Positions 9,284 through 18,246 of a stretch of DNA of 64,000 nt are shown in pieces; positions within the stretch are counted from its first letter, which is position 1, and every line of letters begins with the position of its first letter. A program made the translations under genes and the position numbers. Source of the stretch: Paracoccus albus (GTDB taxonomy: Bacteria; Pseudomonadota; Alphaproteobacteria; Rhodobacterales; Rhodobacteraceae). The stretch lies in NCBI RefSeq assembly GCF_027913035.1, contig NZ_CP115775.1, positions 2,823,501-2,887,500 on the forward strand, given 5' to 3'. The notes under the pieces are model-generated. The model did not search any database, was not told where the DNA came from, and was given only the letters and a program-made list of their open reading frames with translations.

Positions 9284-9775
9284 ATGAATCTTTTACGACG
9301 CGGCGCCGAATGGCTGATGGTTGTGACCCATAATATCGCGGCCCTGTTACTTGCGGTGGCGTCAGGCATGGTCATCTATCAGGTGTTCACGCGCTTTGTG
9401 CTGGGCGATGCCTCTGGCTGGTCAGAGGTCGCCGCGCGCGGAACAATCATCTGGATGGTCTTCATCGCGGCTGGTGTCGGCTTTAGAACAGGCGCGATGA
9501 TTTCGCTGGAGTTTATTCGTGGCGTGTTGCCGCCCCCGTTGCGGCGGGTTGTGCTGCTGCTTGTCGGCGGGCTTGTGCTGCTGTTTCTGTGTATCCTGGG
9601 CTGGTACGGGATCCAGATGGTGCTGCGCGTGCAGAATCAAAGGGCCGCAATGCTGGGCGTGTCGATGAGCTGGCTTTACGCTGCCATTCCCGTGGGATGC
9701 ATCATTGCCATTCCGGGGGTGATCCTTGCCCTGATCGACCCGCCGCGCCGCCCTGAAGAGGATCTGCCCGAATGA
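9284..9775 (+). CDS. TRAP transporter small permease (DctQ type)
   Basis: A 163-residue protein with four predicted membrane segments (about 20-40, 52-72, 90-112 and 130-152) and the DctQ-type stretch WSEVAARGTIIWMVFIAAGVGFR. With the large permease it forms the membrane part of a sodium-driven tripartite importer for carboxylates. AAGGGG precedes the ATG. It overlaps the next gene by 4 bp. No DctP binding protein is adjacent, which is unusual for this family. Confidence 0.85.
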   Translation: MNLLRRGAEWLMVVTHNIAALLLAVASGMVIYQVFTRFVLGDASGWSEVAARGTIIWMVFIAAGVGFRTGAMISLEFIRGVLPPPLRRVVLLLVGGLVLLFLCILGWYGIQMVLRVQNQRAAMLGVSMSWLYAAIPVGCIIAIPGVILALIDPPRRPEEDLPE

Positions 9776-11043
9776 ACGCAGCCCTTGCCGTCTCGCTTGT
9801 CGTTCTGTTCGTGCTGTCTGTGCCGGTCGCGGTCGCAATCGGTCTGTCTGCAATCTTCGGCATCACCTTTTTCTCGACCATGCCCTTGCTGGTCGTCCCG
9901 CAGAAGATTTTTACCAGCCTCGACAGCTTCCCGCTGCTGGCCGTGCCGTTCTTCATCCTCGCGGGCAACCTCATGTCGCGCGGCGGCGTCTCGACCCGGC
10001 TGGTCGATTTCGCCAAGTCCATCATTGGCGGGATGCAGGGCGGGTTGGCCAGCACATGCGTGGTCACCTGCATGATATTTGCCGCCATCTCAGGCTCATC
10101 GGTTGCGACGACGTATGCCATCGGCGCAATACTTATCCCTGCGATGGTCGCGCATGGCTACCCGACGCCAATGGCCGCCACGATTCAGGCTTCCTCGGCA
10201 GAGCTGGGTGTGATCATTCCGCCGTCCGTGCCAATGATTATCTACGCCGTCTCAACCGAAACCTCGGTCACGAAGCTGTTCATGGCCGGCATCGTACCCG
10301 GCATGTTGATCGCAGCGATGCTGGTCGCGATGGTCCAGATCTGGTGCCGACTCAAAGGCTACGGCACGCGCGACGGCGAGGCGAGGCTATCCATAATTAC
10401 CAGCACTGGACGGGCTTTCTGGGCGTTGCTGTTGCCGATCATTATCCTTGGCGGCATCTATGGTGGTGTGTTCACCCCGACAGAGGCATCTGCCGTCGCG
10501 GTCGGATATGCCCTTTTGGTTGGCATGTTCATCTATCGCGAAATTACACCGCGCGACCTGCCCGAGATATTCCGCACCGCCGCAGTCTCGACCGCCGCGA
10601 TCATGCTGATCATCGGCACTGCCGGTCTGCTGTCGTTTCTGGTAAACCTTTCGGGCCTGCCCCGCGTCATCGGCGGCTGGGCCGAGGGGAATTTCACCAG
10701 CCCGTGGGCGTTTCTGCTTTTCGTGAACCTGCTGTTGTTCGTCGTCGGCATGTTTATCGAAACCTCTGCGGCGATCCTTGTCCTTGGCCCCATCCTCGCC
10801 CCCATCGCCATCAGCTATGGCATTGACCCGGTGCATTTCGGTGTCGTGATGATCGTTAACCTTGCGATGGGAATGATCACCCCGCCACTTGGCGTCAATC
10901 TGTTTGCTGCCGCGTCAGTTGCGCAGATTCCCGTGCAGCGGATGTTCCGCTCTCTGCTGATCCCACTGCTGACCGTCGTGGTGGCGCTTTTGCTGATTAC
11001 CTATATCCCTGACATCAGCCTGTTCCTGACGCGGGGTCTTTAA
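9772..11043 (+). CDS. TRAP transporter large permease (DctM type)
   Basis: A 423-residue, highly hydrophobic protein of normal DctM length with about 12 membrane segments. Typical motifs are PFFILAGNLMSRGG, GSSVATTYAIGAILIPAM, SSAELGVIIPPSVPMIIYA and a C-terminal NLAMGMITPPLGVNLFAA. It moves the substrate across the inner membrane with sodium. It is translationally coupled to DctQ (ATGA overlap) and followed 3 bp later by a dehydrogenase gene that probably acts on the imported acid. Confidence 0.9.
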   Translation: MNAALAVSLVVLFVLSVPVAVAIGLSAIFGITFFSTMPLLVVPQKIFTSLDSFPLLAVPFFILAGNLMSRGGVSTRLVDFAKSIIGGMQGGLASTCVVTCMIFAAISGSSVATTYAIGAILIPAMVAHGYPTPMAATIQASSAELGVIIPPSVPMIIYAVSTETSVTKLFMAGIVPGMLIAAMLVAMVQIWCRLKGYGTRDGEARLSIITSTGRAFWALLLPIIILGGIYGGVFTPTEASAVAVGYALLVGMFIYREITPRDLPEIFRTAAVSTAAIMLIIGTAGLLSFLVNLSGLPRVIGGWAEGNFTSPWAFLLFVNLLLFVVGMFIETSAAILVLGPILAPIAISYGIDPVHFGVVMIVNLAMGMITPPLGVNLFAAASVAQIPVQRMFRSLLIPLLTVVVALLLITYIPDISLFLTRGL

Positions 11044-11046
11044 TTC

Positions 11047-11946
11047 ATGGAGATGGACGGAATGGAGAAAGAACGGGTCGGGATCATCGGGGTTGGCCTG
11101 ATGGGACACGGCATCGCGCAGAACATTGTGGCAAAGGGCTGGCCGCTTTCCTATCTGATTCATCCGGGCAACCAGCCGACTGACAGATTGGACGAAGCAG
11201 GCGCGCGCCCCTGCGAGACAACGGCACAGCTGGCGAGCCAATGTGATATACTGCTGCTCTGCGTCACCGGCACCCCGCAGGTAGAGGATGTGCTGACCGG
11301 ATCGGGCGATCTCCTCTCGGCTCTGCGCAAGGGGATGGTTGTCATCGACTGTTCGACCGCGATCCCGGAGTCGACCGTCGCGATGGCTGAAAAGGTCACG
11401 AAAAGCGGCGCTCATTTCGTCGACGCCGCGATGACGCGGACCCCCAAAGAAGCGCAAGAGGGGCGGCTGAACCTGCTGATCGGCGGCGATGCAAAGGTGG
11501 TTGAACGCATCACACCGCTGCTTTCGGCTTTCTCGGAAAACCGTTTCTACGCTGGTGCGGTCGGCTCTGGCCACCGTCTGAAGCTGCTGCATAACTTCGT
11601 CTCGCTCGGCTCGGTTAGCCTGATTGCAGAGGCAGCGGCCTGCGCGCGTGCTTCCGGCATTTCCGACGAGGTGCTGGTCGATTGCCTGCGTCGCGGCGGC
11701 GGCTATGGCGCGGGTCTGGACCGTATGGCACCGTTTTTGCTGGACGGACAGGTCGATCAGCTTCGCTTTTCGGTTTCAAACAGCCTGAAGGATCTGAGCT
11801 ACTATAATGCGATGGCGGAAGAGGTTGGCACCCCCCACCTGATTGCCGCCGCCGTTCGGCAGATCATGGACAATCTGGTCAATGCCGGTCACGGGCAGGA
11901 AATGCTGCCGCGACAGGTTGATCTGATGGCTCAATCCAAGGAATAG
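11047..11946 (+). CDS. NAD(P)-binding beta-hydroxyacid dehydrogenase (HIBADH/GarR family)
   Basis: A 299-residue member of the 3-hydroxyisobutyrate / tartronate-semialdehyde reductase family. It has the Rossmann motif GIIGVGLMGHGIAQN at about 12-26, the segment VDAAMTRTPKEAQEGRLN in place of the usual DAPVSGG substrate loop, and the catalytic lysine in GSGHRLKLLHNF. Three in-frame ATGs (11047, 11053, 11062) are possible; GGAG at 11049-11052 fits the third. It is the last gene of the TRAP operon, so it likely oxidises or reduces the imported hydroxy acid. The altered substrate loop makes the precise substrate uncertain. Confidence 0.8.
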   Translation: MEMDGMEKERVGIIGVGLMGHGIAQNIVAKGWPLSYLIHPGNQPTDRLDEAGARPCETTAQLASQCDILLLCVTGTPQVEDVLTGSGDLLSALRKGMVVIDCSTAIPESTVAMAEKVTKSGAHFVDAAMTRTPKEAQEGRLNLLIGGDAKVVERITPLLSAFSENRFYAGAVGSGHRLKLLHNFVSLGSVSLIAEAAACARASGISDEVLVDCLRRGGGYGAGLDRMAPFLLDGQVDQLRFSVSNSLKDLSYYNAMAEEVGTPHLIAAAVRQIMDNLVNAGHGQEMLPRQVDLMAQSKE

Positions 11947-11966
11947 CGCCGACAGGCAGCGGCGGG

Positions 11967-13145
11967 CTACGCGACGTGTCGCAGATGTTCCCGCGCCGCG
12001 CGCGCAATCACCAGGCCCTCATTGGTCGGAATGACCATGACCTTTGACCGCGACATGTCGGACGAAATGATCTCTGCATTCCCGGCATTACGCGCGTGGT
12101 CAATCTCTATCCCCATCCACTCGGTGCGCTCGCAGATGCGCGACCGGATGAGGCGTGAGTTCTCACCAATACCTCCGCAAAAGACCAATGCGTCGATCCC
12201 GCCCATTGCCGCTGCCATCGCGCCGAGTTCACGCTGAATGCGAAAGACAAAATACGCAATTGCCTCTTTCGCCTCAATCGCGTCGGATGCTTCAAGCGTT
12301 CGCATATCGCTCGCCAGGCCGCCCGACAGCCCCAGCAGGCCGGAACGGCGATACAGCATGTCGGAAATCTCATCCGCATCCATACCTTCCTGATCCATCA
12401 GATACAGAAGCACACCCGGATCGACCTGCCCGCAGCGCGTGCCCATCGGCAGGCCGTCCAATGCCGAAAAGCCCATCGTCGACGCGACCGAGCGGCCGTT
12501 CTGAATGGCACACATCGACGCACCATTGCCAAGATGCGCAACCACCACCCTGCCCGCCGCGATCAGCGGTGCCCGACGCTGCAATTCGGATGTGATGTAA
12601 TCATAGCTGATCCCGTGAAAGCCGTATCTCCGCACACCCCTGTCATAATATTCTCGCGGTAAGGCGAAGGTATCATTCACCCATGGATGGGTGCGATGAA
12701 ACGAGGTATCGAAACACGCAATCTGCGGCACACCGGGAAATGCCTGCATTGCTGCGCGGATGCCCGCCAGATTATGCGGTTGGTGCAGCGGTGCGAAGGG
12801 CGCCAACGCTTCCAGTTTCTCCAGAACTTCGTCATCAATCGAGGTTGGCCGGTCGAACTCGGTCCCGCCATGAACGACGCGGTGGCCAATCGCGCCAAGC
12901 TTTTTATCTGGAAATGCGGCACGCAGGCTCTCCAAAACCGCCTTGATCGACTGTGCGTGATCCACCAGCGGAATATTGACCACCGGCAATTCCGTCCCAT
13001 CGGCGGCCTTCAGTGACAGCGAAGCCTCATTTGCGCCGATACGGTCAACTGCGCCATCGGCGACGGGCTCATCCCCGTCTTCATCGTAAAGCGCAAACTT
13101 CAGCGAGGACGAACCTGCGTTCAGCGTAAGAACCGCACCAATCAT
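11967..13145 (-). CDS. ackA: Acetate kinase
   Basis: A 392-residue ASKHA-fold kinase. Signatures are LTLNAGSSSLKFALYD (about 6-21), GHRVVHGG (about 86-93), HLGNGAS, the long GLPMGTRCGQVDPG stretch and FCGGIGENS near the end. It interconverts acetate plus ATP with acetyl phosphate. Propionate kinase is a close alternative. No phosphotransacetylase gene is adjacent and it is not coupled to either neighbour; the gap to the TRAP operon's end is 20 bp, convergent. Confidence 0.9.
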   Translation of the reverse strand: MIGAVLTLNAGSSSLKFALYDEDGDEPVADGAVDRIGANEASLSLKAADGTELPVVNIPLVDHAQSIKAVLESLRAAFPDKKLGAIGHRVVHGGTEFDRPTSIDDEVLEKLEALAPFAPLHQPHNLAGIRAAMQAFPGVPQIACFDTSFHRTHPWVNDTFALPREYYDRGVRRYGFHGISYDYITSELQRRAPLIAAGRVVVAHLGNGASMCAIQNGRSVASTMGFSALDGLPMGTRCGQVDPGVLLYLMDQEGMDADEISDMLYRRSGLLGLSGGLASDMRTLEASDAIEAKEAIAYFVFRIQRELGAMAAAMGGIDALVFCGGIGENSRLIRSRICERTEWMGIEIDHARNAGNAEIISSDMSRSKVMVIPTNEGLVIARAAREHLRHVA

Positions 13146-13237
13146 AAAGTACTCCGAAACAGATTGTTCACCTGATTTTGTCGGAGCGAAGTTTTTCCTG
13201 CCGTTGGGCGATTGGCAACCCGCCGGTGGCGTTTTCG

Positions 13238-13948
13238 TCAGGTAGTTTGCAGCACCTTATGCGCACCAGCGACCCAGCCCTGCGCGTAGCGATGCAGGGC
13301 GGCATCGCGTACGTTCATGTCGACCAACGCCTTACGAATACGTGGTGTCAGATCATAGCGCGTGCCCTTGCGATCGGGATTCCGACGCTCTGTCGGGATT
13401 TCGGCTATCTTGCGGTCGGGTCGGAAAAGCCTGGTGAAAACCTCAATCGAGGCATCATAGGCTTCGGTGCAACCAACAAAGGCAAACTCTTCTATCGGCA
13501 TATTGCGAAGCTGAGCGAACTGGCGGTTTTCGCCATACTTGGTCTTTGTCAGGAACTCCTCCGCATCCATCGTTTTTGCCGCATGTTCCCAGGGCGGCAT
13601 CTTTTCAATCGGCTGATGAGATGGGTTGGACCGCAGGAAATAATAGGCGGAAGCGGCACGTTCGACCGGATCGCGAAGCCAGGTGATGAAGATCGGCCGG
13701 ATCCCCTCTACCTCAAAAAGTCGCTTGTATTTTTGCGCCGGAAAATGACCGTGGATACAACGCACATGGCGCAGGGCCTTACGGATGTCCTCATCGCTGC
13801 CGCTTAGCGCCGTGCCTGACAGAACGCCGGGTCGTTCCAGCCAATCGTAATCCTCGATAATCTCGCCCCCGAACGTGCCCTGCAATATCTGGCGAAAGCT
13901 CGTTCCGCCGGTCTTTGGGATATGAACCGAGATGACGACGTTCTGCAT
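13238..13948 (-). CDS. Sulfotransferase-family protein
   Basis: A 236-residue P-loop sulfotransferase-like protein. The 5'-phosphosulfate-binding loop HIPKTGGTSF is at about 9-18 and the 3'-phosphate motif LRDPVERAASAYY near 91-103. These motifs are shared with heparan-sulfate and galactosyl sulfotransferases that use PAPS. In bacteria such genes often modify surface polysaccharide or lipid, but there is no glycan gene nearby. It stands alone between acetate kinase and the divergent CoA transferase. Acceptor unknown. Confidence 0.75.
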   Translation of the reverse strand: MQNVVISVHIPKTGGTSFRQILQGTFGGEIIEDYDWLERPGVLSGTALSGSDEDIRKALRHVRCIHGHFPAQKYKRLFEVEGIRPIFITWLRDPVERAASAYYFLRSNPSHQPIEKMPPWEHAAKTMDAEEFLTKTKYGENRQFAQLRNMPIEEFAFVGCTEAYDASIEVFTRLFRPDRKIAEIPTERRNPDRKGTRYDLTPRIRKALVDMNVRDAALHRYAQGWVAGAHKVLQTT

Positions 13949-14158
13949 CCTTACCCTTTGATCAAGCGGCCCAAACGATCACCATACGAGCCAATTCGTC
14001 ACGCATACTAGAAAAGTAGATACGCGCATCAAGTGTAAATTAAATAAATATGCGACCACTGGTTGCTTTACAGCTGAACGTCACGCAATTCATATATAAA
14101 CTTGCCAACCATCAGCGAATTTCTTAAGCTTCCCTGACACTCACCGTCGGGGCATTTG
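13949..14158. other. AT-rich divergent intergenic region
   Basis: This 210-bp stretch is visibly AT-richer than its surroundings (for example around 14030-14050) and separates two divergent genes, so it should hold both promoters. No clear consensus promoter or operator could be assigned by eye. Confidence 0.35.
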
Positions 14159-15340
14159 ATGAGCGTGACATCCTCTGCAGAACTGCCGACAAGTCAGACC
14201 GATCTTCCATTGGCCGGCCTTGTCGTCGTTGACCTCAGCCAGTTTCTTTCGGGCCCTTACTGTTCGTTGAGACTGTCTGACCTTGGCGCTCGGGTAATTA
14301 AGGTTGAACGTCCCGGCACGGGCGACCTGTCCCGTCAGCTTTATCTTTCCGACACGGAAATCGGCGGTGACAGCACGATCTTTCACGCGATCAATCGCGG
14401 CAAGGAAAGCATCGCGCTTGATCTGAAGGATCCCGGCGACCTTTCGAGACTGAAGAAGCTTCTGGGGCAAGCCGATGTCATGATCCAGAACTTCCGCCCC
14501 GGCGTGGCGGCGAGAATAGGTCTGGACTGGCCAGCGGTACAGAAGATCAATCCGCGCATCGTTTACGGGTCAATCAGCGGATACGGGACATCCGGACCGT
14601 GGGTCGGCCTGCCGGGTCAGGACCTGCTGGCGCAGGCCAGATCGGGCTTGATGTGGCTGAGCGGCGATGCCGATCAGGGGCCAGTCCCGATGGGGTTGGC
14701 CGTTGCAGATATGATGGCTGGCGTCGCGCTGAGCCAGGGCATCCTGGCGGCACTGGTCGGGCGGGGCGTATCGGGTCGTGGGCGACTTGTGGAAACCAGC
14801 CTGCTGGAAGCGCTTGTGGACCTGCAGTTCGAAGTGCTGACCACGCATCTGAACGACGGCCGCCGCCTGCCAGGTCGTGCGGCGAAAAACAGTGCACACG
14901 CCTATCTTTCCGCGCCTTACGGCGTCTACGCCTGCAAGGACGGGCATATTGCATTGGCCATGACCCCTTTGCCGGGTCTGTTCAACTTGCTGGGAATGAC
15001 CGACCTGACCGAGGGCCAGGCAGATGCAGGTTTTCGACGCCGAGATGAGATCAAATCCGCAATCGCTGCACGTCTGGCATCGGAAAAGGTCCCGCATTGG
15101 CTGTCGATCCTTCAGCCGGCGGATATCTGGTGTGCCGAAGTCATGAACTGGCCCGAACTTCTGGCCAGCGAAGGCTTTGCGCAGCTTGATATGCTACAGG
15201 TCGTAACGCGAGATGACGGCGTAAGCATAGAGACGACGCGATCACCGCTTACTCTGGACGGGAAACGCCCGGCAAATGGAAGGGCGGCGCCGAAGGTTGG
15301 AGATCACTCTGATCAGATACGTAAGGAGTTCGGCCTGTGA
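14159..15340 (+). CDS. CaiB/BaiF (class III) CoA transferase
   Basis: A 393-residue class III CoA transferase. It begins near LAGLVVVDLSQFLSGPYCSLRLSDLGA, has the KVERPGTGD and INRGKESIALDLK family motifs, and carries the probable catalytic aspartate in GLAVADMMAGVALSQG near 180. A TTG lies immediately before; the ATG at 14159 is preferred. Members move CoA between short acids without a free energy cost. Its last codons overlap the next gene by 4 bp. Placement next to a sugar-acid pathway with a MaoC hydratase suggests a CoA-thioester branch. Donor and acceptor are unknown. Confidence 0.85.
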   Translation: MSVTSSAELPTSQTDLPLAGLVVVDLSQFLSGPYCSLRLSDLGARVIKVERPGTGDLSRQLYLSDTEIGGDSTIFHAINRGKESIALDLKDPGDLSRLKKLLGQADVMIQNFRPGVAARIGLDWPAVQKINPRIVYGSISGYGTSGPWVGLPGQDLLAQARSGLMWLSGDADQGPVPMGLAVADMMAGVALSQGILAALVGRGVSGRGRLVETSLLEALVDLQFEVLTTHLNDGRRLPGRAAKNSAHAYLSAPYGVYACKDGHIALAMTPLPGLFNLLGMTDLTEGQADAGFRRRDEIKSAIAARLASEKVPHWLSILQPADIWCAEVMNWPELLASEGFAQLDMLQVVTRDDGVSIETTRSPLTLDGKRPANGRAAPKVGDHSDQIRKEFGL

Positions 15341-16446
15341 CCACGTTGCGCGGCATGACGTGGAGCCATCCACGCGGCTATGACCCGATGATAGCCGTAT
15401 CCGCCGAATGGCGTCGGTCAACCGGCGTCACGGTAAACTGGGAAAAGCGGTCGCTGCAGGATTTCGAAAGCTACCCTGTCGAAGATCTCGCGCGGAAATA
15501 CGACCTGATCGTCATTGACCACCCGCATGTCGGACAGATCACGGCAGAAGGATGCCTGCACCCGCTGCCGGACGCGCCCGAGATTGCCGCAGGCAGCGTC
15601 GGGTTGTCCTATCCCAGTTACACATGGCAGGGGCATCAATGGGCTTATCCCATAGATGCCGCGGCTCAGGTGCAGGCGATCCGGCCCGACCTGATGGAGG
15701 CGCCGCCTGCCACATGGGACAATGTGCTGGAGCTTGCGAGGGATGGGCGGGTCGCCATTCCCCTGCGCGCGCCTCATGTGCTGATGTCTTTCCTCACCTT
15801 GGTTGCGAATTCCGGTAATCCCGTCAGGACGAACGGAAGGGGACAGTTCATCGAGCGTCACGCGGGCGTTACCGCACTGGATCGGCTGGCGGCATTGGTC
15901 AATCTGATAGATCCCGATTGTTTCAATTGGGACCCCATCGACGTGCTGGAGCGTATGGCCCGAGATGACAGTATCGCCTGCGCACCGCTGATATATGGCT
16001 ATGTCAGTTACGCCGCACGGAGTGCTGTCGGCAAACGGATCAGCTTTCACGACATTGCCGAAATCCATTCCGGCGCAGGAGTGGCAGGCTCCGCCCTTGG
16101 CGGGACAGGGATCGCGGTTTCCGCTTTCACAGAAAACCCCGACCTTGCGATTGCTTTTGCCCGTCATATTGCCGGACCGGAGGCACAGCGGACCTTGTAT
16201 GCAAGCGCGGGTGGTCAGGTCGGACATGGGGCGGCATGGGCGGACCCACAGGTCGACCAAAAGGCAGGTGGTTTCTATTCGGGAACCTATCGGACGCTGC
16301 AAGCTGCATCCCTGCGCCCCCGGCACGATGGCTATATGCCATTTCAGGAGCAAGCATCGGCACGCATCGCACAGGCATTGCGCGTTGGTGACTTCGAAGA
16401 GGCAATCGACGATCTGGATCGCCTTTTCGACGAAAGCTTCAACTAA
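15337..16446 (+). CDS. Leaderless extracellular-solute-binding-protein-like protein
   Basis: A 369-residue protein resembling family 1 ABC binding proteins: EWRRSTGVTVNWEKRSLQDFESY near the N-terminus, YDLIVIDHPHVGQI, then GIAVSAFTENPDLAIAFARHIAGPEAQ and a C-terminal helical part. Unlike the true binding protein at 18247 it has no signal peptide; it starts directly with MTTLRGMTWSHPRG. The start is fixed by the 4-bp overlap with the CoA transferase. It should therefore be cytoplasmic, perhaps as a ligand sensor or an accessory of the transferase. Function is not established. Confidence 0.72.
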   Translation: MTTLRGMTWSHPRGYDPMIAVSAEWRRSTGVTVNWEKRSLQDFESYPVEDLARKYDLIVIDHPHVGQITAEGCLHPLPDAPEIAAGSVGLSYPSYTWQGHQWAYPIDAAAQVQAIRPDLMEAPPATWDNVLELARDGRVAIPLRAPHVLMSFLTLVANSGNPVRTNGRGQFIERHAGVTALDRLAALVNLIDPDCFNWDPIDVLERMARDDSIACAPLIYGYVSYAARSAVGKRISFHDIAEIHSGAGVAGSALGGTGIAVSAFTENPDLAIAFARHIAGPEAQRTLYASAGGQVGHGAAWADPQVDQKAGGFYSGTYRTLQAASLRPRHDGYMPFQEQASARIAQALRVGDFEEAIDDLDRLFDESFN

Positions 16447-16452
16447 AGCTCA

Positions 16453-17301
16453 TTACGCGGAAGGCAACGACCAGATCCGCTCTGCATTGGCTGAGAACAC
16501 CGCCCGACATTCGCTGTCGGAAAATTCGGCAAAAATCTGTCGGGTTGCATCCACCCATTTCGTCAGCCCACCGCCAAGCGTGCAAACGAACCAGTCGCTG
16601 CCCCATACCATCCGGTCTGTCCCGAAGCTCTGCACGATATGGTCGGTCCAACGGCGCAGGTCTTGCGCCTGCCATCCCTCTTTCGCATAGGCAGGCAGGC
16701 CGGAAACCTTCACCACGACATTATCGCGACGCGCCAGTGACGCGATATCCCGCGACCACGTTTCGAACGCGTCACCTGCGATGTCGGGAACACCGCAATG
16801 GTCCAGCACGAACTGCGTATCCGGCGCCGCATCCGCAAGCGCCATCGCCAGAGGCAGCTGCCGCGCGAGGACGCAGATGTCGAAAGGAATACCGGCTGGC
16901 CCCAGCCGCCTGATATTCTGACGGAAGGTTTCTGTCTGAGATACCTCGTCAGGGACGACATGCAGAACACGGCGGAATCCCACGACCGAAGCCCGCGCCT
17001 GAGCGCGCTCTATCTCTGCCGCGAACCCGTCTGCTCCGGGGCGGCAGGAACTGATGATCCCGGCGATCGGGACGTCATCACGAAACGGCAACGACTCGAT
17101 AAAATCCGTTTCAGCGTCGATCATGTCGGGCGCCACATCCACTTCCATATGGAGGGCGCGCGTAATGCCGCATTGCGACGCCTCAGTCGCATATTCGGCG
17201 TGGCTCCAGTCACGCTCCAGCGGTCCGGCACCTTCGATCCAAGGATAGCTGATCCGGTTGCGGTCAACGAGGTGCAGATGCGTATCCAGTATCGGTGTCA
17301 T
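16453..17301 (-). CDS. Amidohydrolase-family sugar lactonase (L-fuconolactonase type)
   Basis: A 282-residue TIM-barrel metal-dependent hydrolase of the amidohydrolase-2 family. The metal motif DTHLHLVD is at about 6-13, VLDHCGVPDI near 165-174 and WGSDWFVC near 237-244. Proteins of this group hydrolyse L-fucono-1,5-lactone, L-rhamnono-lactone or pyrone-dicarboxylate. Here L-fuconolactone fits best because a fuconate dehydratase homologue and the downstream enzymes lie in the same cluster. It follows the IclR gene on the same strand by 21 bp and probably shares its transcript. Confidence 0.78.
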   Translation of the reverse strand: MTPILDTHLHLVDRNRISYPWIEGAGPLERDWSHAEYATEASQCGITRALHMEVDVAPDMIDAETDFIESLPFRDDVPIAGIISSCRPGADGFAAEIERAQARASVVGFRRVLHVVPDEVSQTETFRQNIRRLGPAGIPFDICVLARQLPLAMALADAAPDTQFVLDHCGVPDIAGDAFETWSRDIASLARRDNVVVKVSGLPAYAKEGWQAQDLRRWTDHIVQSFGTDRMVWGSDWFVCTLGGGLTKWVDATRQIFAEFSDSECRAVFSANAERIWSLPSA

Positions 17302-17322
17302 GTTCCCCCCAAAATATTAGAC

Positions 17323-18096
17323 TTAGCGTTCTCCGTCGCGGACCCCCGCCATCTCGGACAGGCGATGACAGGTATCGACCAGCAAATGCGTGCAATCTGA
17401 CATATCCGGCGCGCCGCTGATATTCACCAATGGGATATATGGCACGGTCAGCGCGGCGATTGCATTTCCGTCGCCGGCAACGATCGGGGCAGAGAGGTTG
17501 AAGACACCCGCAGTCTGCGCCGACGGCATACTTTCATAGCCCTGCTCTCGGATCCGGCCGAAACGATCCTGCAAGGCAGGCGGTATCTCGCCCTTACCGT
17601 CAAGCTGGTTCTCCGTGACCATCATCTGGCGGCGCTCGGGCGTGTTGAACGCCATCAGGATATGCCCCGATCCGGTGTCGAACAGGCTGATATGCGAACC
17701 CACCCGGATGCTGATACCCCAATAGGTCGGCGCTTCCTGCTGCGCGATGACGACAACCTGCCCGCGATCGAACACGGCCAGATGAACGGCCTGTCGCGCG
17801 TTGTTTGCAAGTTCGCGCATCAGCGGTGTCGCATAGCTGACAAGGCGGCGGGTCGGCGCGTGAAGCTGCGCAAGACCGAACATCTTCAGGGTCAGCGCAA
17901 AACGATCGCCGTCGATTCGCGTGACGTAACCGCGCTTTTGCAACCGGTCGAGCATCCGGTAAAGTTCGTTCGGCGTTCGCCCAAGGCTTTTCGCAATCTC
18001 CGCCTGCGTCAGACCGCCATCAATTTCCGCCAGCAATTCCAGCATATCCAACCCCTTATCCAAGGCGGGCGCGCGGTAGCGATCATCTTCGGTCAT
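17323..18096 (-). CDS. IclR-family transcriptional regulator
   Basis: A 257-residue IclR regulator. The N-terminal winged helix (ALDKGLDMLELLAEIDGGLTQAEIAKSLGRTPNELYRMLDRL) is followed by a GAF-like effector domain with GSHISLFDTGSGHILMAFN. The start at 18096 is chosen because GGAGAAACG precedes it and homology begins there; an open frame extends a further 42 codons upstream without support. It is divergent from the ABC transporter operon and very likely controls it and the sugar-acid pathway, with the sugar or an acid intermediate as effector. Confidence 0.88.
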   Translation of the reverse strand: MTEDDRYRAPALDKGLDMLELLAEIDGGLTQAEIAKSLGRTPNELYRMLDRLQKRGYVTRIDGDRFALTLKMFGLAQLHAPTRRLVSYATPLMRELANNARQAVHLAVFDRGQVVVIAQQEAPTYWGISIRVGSHISLFDTGSGHILMAFNTPERRQMMVTENQLDGKGEIPPALQDRFGRIREQGYESMPSAQTAGVFNLSAPIVAGDGNAIAALTVPYIPLVNISGAPDMSDCTHLLVDTCHRLSEMAGVRDGER

Positions 18097-18105
18097 CGTT
18101 TCTCC

Positions 18106-18198
18106 ATGAATAGCTAAATTCATATACGACGTCAGAATCTGGAAAAACAGAAATTTATTGACAGAGCATAGCTTATGAATTTGTATATGAACAGAGCA
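18106..18198. promoter_or_regulatory. IclR-type operator cluster and promoter of the ABC/sugar-acid operon
   Basis: The divergent gap contains ATGAAT-6 nt-ATTCAT (18106-18123), TTCATATAC (18119-18127) with its exact inverse GTATATGAA at 18183-18191, and two copies of ACAGAGCA exactly 30 bp apart (18161 and 18191). A consensus -35 TTGACA at 18158-18163 is followed 17 bp later by TTGTAT (18181-18186). The inverted GTATATGAA copy overlaps the likely -10, which fits repression. The operator assignment is inferred from position. Confidence 0.6.
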
Positions 18199-18246
18199 CT
18201 TACTGATGCACAAAACTGTCACTCACGTGCTCGCAGGGAGGATAAT

